From Bacteroidota bacterium (GTDB lineage: Bacteria; Bacteroidota; Ignavibacteria; SZUA-365): DNA of 18,742 bases. Made by a program: the position numbers and the translations under genes. Location: NCBI GenBank assembly GCA_018224345.1, contig JAGTUW010000376.1, forward strand, positions 1 to 18,742, in the 5' to 3' direction. This document shows, one piece after another, positions 15,537-18,742 of this stretch. Each line of letters begins with the position of its first letter. The first letter of the stretch is position 1. The notes below the pieces were generated by a model that was not told the DNA's origin, did not search any database, and saw only the letters and a list, made by a program, of their open reading frames with translations.

Positions 15537-16286
15537 CTACTCCCCTTCTATCAGATCCATGAGGAATTTCAGGAGTCCGATGATATTGATCTGCGGTCCA
15601 TAGCTTCCCTTGTTCGTCCACCCCTGTACCGGATCGAACGTGCGTGAGGCATGCTCGATCGCGCCGCGTTGCGTATCCCAGGTCGGACGTATCCCGTGTT
15701 TGAATATCTGATCGAGGTGGAGGTTGACCGGAGGCAATGAGTCGGAGAGAAAGCCCTGTCCGGCGATCATCTCGCGCAACACCATTTCCCTGAATTCCGG
15801 ATGCTCATCGAGCAATGCTCCGAGCTGTCGCCAGGCTTCCTCTGGATCGATATCCCTCTCGAACACACCCTGCAGATTCGTCTCCGACCACGTGCGGACA
15901 CTATCGGTCTCCGTAGTGATCGCTTGCATTGCCTCATCTGCGTCAGAGGGGCGCTGCGGGCTCTCAGGCTGCACCGGCTGCCTGTACTCCGCTGTTTCAG
16001 GAGGCAGAGGTTCATCCGATACGCTGCGGGAAGCAGCAGACGAAGCCGTCTGCTGTGCAGGTTGGCTCTTTTCAGTTGCCTTCCCCGCGACATTCCCGAC
16101 TTCTGTTGGTGGCAGGAACGTCAATCTCAGATACGTGTCATGTTCAGGAGGATCATCGAAGAGAAGAAAAAAGGACGCGAGCAATCCGAGTACATGCATG
16201 GAGAGTGTGATCACCAGTGCCTGTATCCGGTCATGTCCTCTGTTCGAATGTGGCATCATTGCGTCTGACCGACACGCGGTGACCAT
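15537..16286 (-). CDS. Unknown protein with a single N-terminal membrane anchor (TonB-like layout)
   Basis: A 249-residue protein I cannot assign. It has a short cytoplasmic N-terminus with Arg/His, one hydrophobic segment (about 21-43, from IQALVITLSM to LLF), then a Pro/Ser/Glu/Gln-rich low-complexity stretch (about 60-130) that would span periplasm. A folded C-terminal region follows (about 135-249), containing DPEEAWRQLGALLDEHPEF and GIRPTWDTQRG. The layout recalls TonB or GspC-type proteins, but the TonB C-terminal domain motifs (such as YP and the G-x-V pattern) are not visible, so TonB is not claimed. The start may be ATG 16286 or the adjacent Met codons at 16259 and 16256; none has a good Shine-Dalgarno. 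The gene stands alone, ending at the shared terminator and diverging from the CDF exporter gene. The frame is supported by the anchor, the absence of internal stops and the terminator position. Confidence 0.72.
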   Translation of the reverse strand: MVTACRSDAMMPHSNRGHDRIQALVITLSMHVLGLLASFFLLFDDPPEHDTYLRLTFLPPTEVGNVAGKATEKSQPAQQTASSAASRSVSDEPLPPETAEYRQPVQPESPQRPSDADEAMQAITTETDSVRTWSETNLQGVFERDIDPEEAWRQLGALLDEHPEFREMVLREMIAGQGFLSDSLPPVNLHLDQIFKHGIRPTWDTQRGAIEHASRTFDPVQGWTNKGSYGPQINIIGLLKFLMDLIEGE

Positions 16287-16333
16287 ACATGCATCAATTC
16301 TGCTTCATCCATAACAGTACCCATGCATTAATA

Positions 16334-16350
16334 ATACTCAACGGGAGTAT
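16334..16350. repeat. Small inverted repeat in the divergent promoter region
   Basis: ATACTC (16334-16339) and GAGTAT (16345-16350) form a perfect 6-bp dyad around AACGG. It lies 48 bp upstream of the membrane-anchored protein gene and about 150 bp upstream of the CDF gene, a plausible operator position. No regulator is known. Confidence 0.4.
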
Positions 16351-16395
16351 CGTCGGCAAGTAGGGACGGTTATTACCCTGTTGATGACAGTGTCA

Positions 16396-16422
16396 CTCCG
16401 GAACGGAACAGTCGTTCCGGAG
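16396..16422. repeat. Hairpin 1 upstream of the CDF exporter
   Basis: CTCCGGAACG (16396-16405) and CGTTCCGGAG (16413-16422) are a perfect 10-bp inverted repeat with a 7-nt loop (GAACAGT). No T-run follows on either strand, so it is not a standard terminator. It lies about 77 bp before the CDF start and may be in its 5' leader. Confidence 0.75.
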
Positions 16423-16428
16423 CTCCGA

Positions 16429-16456
16429 CCTCTCCCCGGTTCAGTCGAAGGAGAGG
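16429..16456. repeat. Hairpin 2 upstream of the CDF exporter, covering an AAGGAG
   Basis: CCTCTCC (16429-16435) pairs with GGAGAGG (16450-16456) around a 14-nt loop, starting 6 bp after hairpin 1. Its right arm includes most of an AAGGAG (16448-16453), the only Shine-Dalgarno-like sequence before the gene. That sequence is about 45 nt from ATG 16499. Confidence 0.55.
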
Positions 16457-16498
16457 AATAAATACCTGTTTCCCGCTACGAATAAAAATGCTAGATTC

Positions 16499-17905
16499 AT
16501 GTTCATGGGTAAGCCTGCAATCACATTCGATCGCGCACTGATGACAGCGGAGAAACGACGTGTAGCGTTGACGTCGGTATTTGCTGCAATCGTACTTACG
16601 ACCCTGAAATTGTTCGTCGGACTCTCGACCGGCTCACTGGGAATTCTCTCCGAAGCACTGCATTCCGCGCTGGATCTGATCGCCTCTCTCATCACGTTTT
16701 TTGCCGTGAGGGTTTCTGACCGTCCTCCCGATGACGAGCATCAATTCGGACACGGAAAAATCGAGAATCTCAGCGCTCTTGTACAAACCCTGCTTCTTCT
16801 CATCACCTGCGGCTGGATTCTTCACGAGGCGTATGAGCGCCTCGAGACCGGAGGGACACATGTCATGCTCAATATTTGGGCCTTCGTGGTTGTCATTGGA
16901 AGCATGTTCATCGATTATGGCCGGGCCCGCGCACTGTTGCGCGTTTCAAAAAAGTACAACAGCCAGGCGCTGGAAGCCGACGCTCTTCATTTCCGCACAG
17001 ATATCTACAGTTCGATTGTCGTACTCATCGGTCTCGGCGGTGTTCTGGTTGGTTTTCCTGCAGCGGATGCCATTGCCGCAGCCATTGTCGCCGGTATCGT
17101 CATATGGATCAGTCTCAGACTCGCGAAACGGACGATCGACGGCCTGCTCGATCGTGCTCCCGCAGGTCTTCGCGATGAAGTCGAGGATGCCGTGCTGGAT
17201 GTCGATGGAGTCGAATGCATTCGCGTCATGCGTATTCGCGATGCAGGAGGAGAAGTGTTCATCAATCTCGTCATCGGTGTGCAGCGCACTACATTTTTCG
17301 ACCAGGTTCATGACATCGTCGATCGAGTCGAAGAGAATGTCCGCGCCCGCATTCCGCGCTGCGATCTGATCGTACATGCGGAACCGGTGGTTGGCGTACG
17401 GGAGCGACTCTCCGACAATATCGAATGGCTAGTACGCAGATCAGGTCTCACCGCGCACAATATCTGTATTCTTTGGGTGGATGAGCATTATGTGGTGGAT
17501 TTCGACATCGAATACCCACAGGGAACCAGCTTCGTCGATGCCCACGCGGTCTCGACTCAGGTACGGCAGCGCATTCTTGATGAGGTAGCCAATGTCGGCG
17601 AGGTTCGTATTCACCTTGAGGAAGAAATGGTATCCGTACTTGAGGCGCGGAACGTCTCCGAACAGGAGCGGGATCTCGTCGATGGAATCCGCGCATGTAT
17701 ACGGACACAGCACGGAGTTTCCTGCGTCACTTCGGTCACCTGTTATGAGACGAAGATGGGATTGAGGGTGACAGCGACCTTCGCACTCCCGAAATCACTG
17801 ACCTTGCTTGAGATGCATGGCATCGTCGATGTGATCGAGACTGATCTCAAGCTTCTGGATCAGAGAATCGCGGAAGTATTCATTCACACCGAACCCTCTG
17901 ATTAG
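16499..17905 (+). CDS. Cation diffusion facilitator (probably Zn2+/Cd2+) exporter with three tandem C-terminal domains
   Basis: Inner-membrane proton-coupled metal exporter. It has 468 residues, against about 300 for most CDF proteins. Six hydrophobic segments fill about residues 22-210. The transport site is HSALD (H55, D59) in helix 2 and HFRTD (H164, D168) in helix 5; the HD-HD pattern is typical of zinc/cadmium CDFs rather than the DD-HD iron/zinc type. HQFGHGKIE (81-89) is the usual loop motif. The cytoplasmic part holds three similar ferredoxin-like units of about 77 residues (219-297, 302-379, 388-465). Each ends in a similar strand, VHAEP, IHLEE or IHTEP. The start may be ATG 16499 or 16505; no near Shine-Dalgarno exists. 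A CTG at 16466 is in frame and better spaced from GGAGAGG. The stop overlaps that of the convergent flavin reductase gene by 4 bp. Confidence 0.93.
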   Translation: MFMGKPAITFDRALMTAEKRRVALTSVFAAIVLTTLKLFVGLSTGSLGILSEALHSALDLIASLITFFAVRVSDRPPDDEHQFGHGKIENLSALVQTLLLLITCGWILHEAYERLETGGTHVMLNIWAFVVVIGSMFIDYGRARALLRVSKKYNSQALEADALHFRTDIYSSIVVLIGLGGVLVGFPAADAIAAAIVAGIVIWISLRLAKRTIDGLLDRAPAGLRDEVEDAVLDVDGVECIRVMRIRDAGGEVFINLVIGVQRTTFFDQVHDIVDRVEENVRARIPRCDLIVHAEPVVGVRERLSDNIEWLVRRSGLTAHNICILWVDEHYVVDFDIEYPQGTSFVDAHAVSTQVRQRILDEVANVGEVRIHLEEEMVSVLEARNVSEQERDLVDGIRACIRTQHGVSCVTSVTCYETKMGLRVTATFALPKSLTLLEMHGIVDVIETDLKLLDQRIAEVFIHTEPSD

Positions 17906-18396
17906 GATCGTTCCTCATTCTCCATTCGCACGTATTTCCCACGGAAATACATCAGCGGCCTGGCCTCATCACGCAGCGTCTGCATTTCCACGACCTCTCC
18001 GAGAAAAATTGTATGGTCCCCAGCATCATAGCGTTCGGTCACGACGACTTCAATAAAGGCGAGTGAACCATCGATCACCGGACATCCACCGCTGCTCTCA
18101 CTGGTAGTGACATGCTGAAACCGTTCCGCAGGTGGCGCACCGGCGAATATCGTTGAAATCAGTTTCTGATCCTCGGCCAGGATATTGACGACGAAGCGCC
18201 CACTCTCACTGATGTATTCGTGCGAGGTCGTATGCTTTGCGATATTGATCTGGATAAGCATCGGGTTGAGAGAAACCGACGTAAACGAATTTATGGTCAG
18301 ACCATAATAACAATCGTCACACTTGGTCGTAACGATAGCCACTCCCGTGGCGAAATTCCCAAGTACTTCCCGGAATAATATATTGTTCTCTATCAT
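17902..18396 (-). CDS. Flavin reductase-like, FMN-binding split-barrel protein
   Basis: Likely NAD(P)H:flavin oxidoreductase of the RutF/HpaC/NtaB type, a small cytoplasmic homodimer that usually feeds reduced FMN or FAD to a monooxygenase. It has 164 residues, typical for the family. Motifs: FATGVAIVTT (15-24), GLTINSFTSVSLNPMLIQI (32-50), KHTTSHEYI (54-62), FVVNIL (68-73), a late HTIFLGEV (128-135) and PLMYFRGKY (147-155). Met18396 is chosen over an upstream in-frame ATG at 18411 because AAGGAG lies 5 nt before it. No monooxygenase gene is adjacent in the window, so its partner is unknown. It converges on the CDF gene, with overlapping stop codons. Confidence 0.93.
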   Translation of the reverse strand: MIENNILFREVLGNFATGVAIVTTKCDDCYYGLTINSFTSVSLNPMLIQINIAKHTTSHEYISESGRFVVNILAEDQKLISTIFAGAPPAERFQHVTTSESSGGCPVIDGSLAFIEVVVTERYDAGDHTIFLGEVVEMQTLRDEARPLMYFRGKYVRMENEERS

Positions 18397-18401
18397 AAAA
18401 T

Positions 18402-18407
18402 CTCCTT
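18402..18407 (-). promoter_or_regulatory. Shine-Dalgarno of the flavin reductase gene
   Basis: The minus strand reads AAGGAG with 5 nt to ATG 18396, the best-placed ribosome binding site in the window. It rules out the ATG at 18411 as the main start. Confidence 0.8.
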
Positions 18408-18475
18408 GCAATGTATCCCACTAAAACATGTTAACACAAGGAATTAGTGCCGCGCACCGGATTTTTTTCCACTAT

Positions 18476-18509
18476 GTATGAATTATGCGTCAGGGTATGA
18501 ATTATGCGT
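18476..18509 (+). repeat. 15-bp direct repeat, two copies
   Basis: GTATGAATTATGCGT occurs at 18476-18490 and again at 18495-18509, 19 bp apart start to start. The second copy runs into the dyad TGCGT-TAG-ACGCA (18505-18517). Confidence 0.85.
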
Positions 18510-18557
18510 TAGACGCAAGCCGGATAATCGAACTTTACGCGCAAGCAGGCAGAGAAA

Positions 18558-18608
18558 CTGCTGCCACAGACCTGCTGCTGCCGCAGACCTGCTGCTGCCG
18601 CAGACCTG
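18558..18608 (+). repeat. 17-bp tandem repeat, three units
   Basis: Three consecutive units of CTGCTGCCGCAGACCTG; the first has one change (CCACAG for CCGCAG) and the other two are identical. A fourth copy breaks down after CTG. Each unit contains CTGC-CGCAG self-complementarity. Confidence 0.9.
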
Positions 18609-18675
18609 CTGTCTCCCACTATGCGCAGACGGTATAAATATGACGCCGAAAATTCTCCGCGCGTGCTTGCAGATA

Positions 18676-18704
18676 CCCCCTCTCCTGTATGCCGGGAGAG
18701 GGGG
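18676..18704. repeat. GC-rich hairpin near the right edge
   Basis: CCCCCTCTCC (18676-18685) and GGAGAGGGGG (18695-18704) are perfect 10-bp complements with a 9-nt loop. There is no T-run on either side. The CTCTCC/GGAGAG core is shared with the hairpin at 16429-16456, so a dispersed intergenic repeat family is possible. Confidence 0.75.
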
Positions 18705-18742
18705 CAACGTCAGTTCCGGTTGCGCAGGTGCAGCCAGGATAG

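Larger units (their letters stand above)
18397..18742. other. Non-coding, repeat-rich region at the right edge
   Basis: No convincing gene in 346 bp. The only longer frame (18483-18707, minus) is low complexity, built from the tandem repeat. Near the flavin reductase start, overlapping palindromes AACATGTT (18425-18432) and TGTTAACA (18429-18436) could be an operator or part of its promoter. Further right are a 15-bp direct repeat, a TGCGT-TAG-ACGCA dyad (18505-18517), a three-unit 17-bp tandem repeat, and a GC-rich hairpin. Confidence 0.6.

Noticed and set aside
15537..16286. Calling the membrane-anchored protein TonB
   Set aside because: Only the anchor and proline-rich spacer match; the TonB C-terminal domain is not visible and no ExbB/ExbD genes adjoin.
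18447..18468. GTGC-CGC-GCAC followed by seven T as a terminator
   Set aside because: The stem is 4 bp and is separated from the T-run by CGGA; it is also too weak and lies upstream of a minus-strand gene.
18548..18561. GG-N10-GC spacing resembling a sigma-54 promoter
   Set aside because: The flanking bases do not match TGGCAC/TTGC and it overlaps the tandem repeat; no downstream gene is visible.
18558..18608. The three 17-bp units as a CRISPR array
   Set aside because: Units are directly adjacent with no spacers and are too short for CRISPR repeats.
18483..18707. 74-codon minus-strand frame at the right edge
   Set aside because: Its middle is the translated 17-bp tandem repeat and it has no start context or motif.

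Overview
This 18.7 kb window looks like chromosomal DNA of a bacterium in the Bacteroidota/FCB group, possibly an Ignavibacteria- or Kapabacteria-like lineage. Three things point there. Two large secreted proteins end in type IX secretion (T9SS) sorting domains with the EQNYPNPFNPSTT signature. All three predicted signal-peptidase-I substrates have Gln right after the predicted cleavage site, which fits the Bacteroidetes 'Q-rule'. Shine-Dalgarno use is mixed, strong before some genes and absent before others. No rRNA, tRNA, CRISPR array, transposase or phage gene was seen. The species cannot be named from the sequence.

Layout, left to right. Positions 1-3173 (minus strand) hold an MCC/PCC-type acyl-CoA carboxylase carboxyltransferase subunit, a secreted protein of unknown function starting 2 bp after it, and the 5' part of an NtrC-family sigma-54 response regulator that runs off the left edge. 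Positions 3364-4377 (plus) hold an orphan OppD/DppD-type peptide-importer ATPase. Positions 4627-7644 (plus) hold an M36-like metalloprotease with a T9SS sorting domain, followed by a strong hairpin terminator. Positions 7736-9516 (plus) hold prmA and a Ppx/GppA phosphatase overlapping by ATGA. Positions 9459-11416 (minus) hold birA and a NifS/IscS-type cysteine desulfurase overlapping at TGATG; the desulfurase converges on and overlaps the phosphatase gene by 58 bp. Positions 11825-15448 (plus) hold a 1207-residue T9SS cargo with a beta-helix, a CARDB-like domain and a degenerate metzincin motif. A bidirectional terminator separates it from an unknown inner-membrane-anchored protein (15537-16286, minus). 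A zinc-type CDF exporter with three cytoplasmic C-terminal domains (16499-17905, plus) converges on a flavin reductase-like gene (17902-18396, minus). The last 346 bases are non-coding and rich in repeats.

Functional links. BirA would biotinylate the carrier subunit needed by the carboxylase; that carrier is not in this window. The two T9SS cargos would leave by the same secretion machine. PrmA, BirA, cysteine desulfurase and Ppx are housekeeping genes. The most unusual items are the apparently dead metzincin site in the 1207-residue cargo, the triplicated CDF tail, paired hairpins before the CDF gene, a hairpin terminator 18 bp before the prmA start, and the repeats at the right end.
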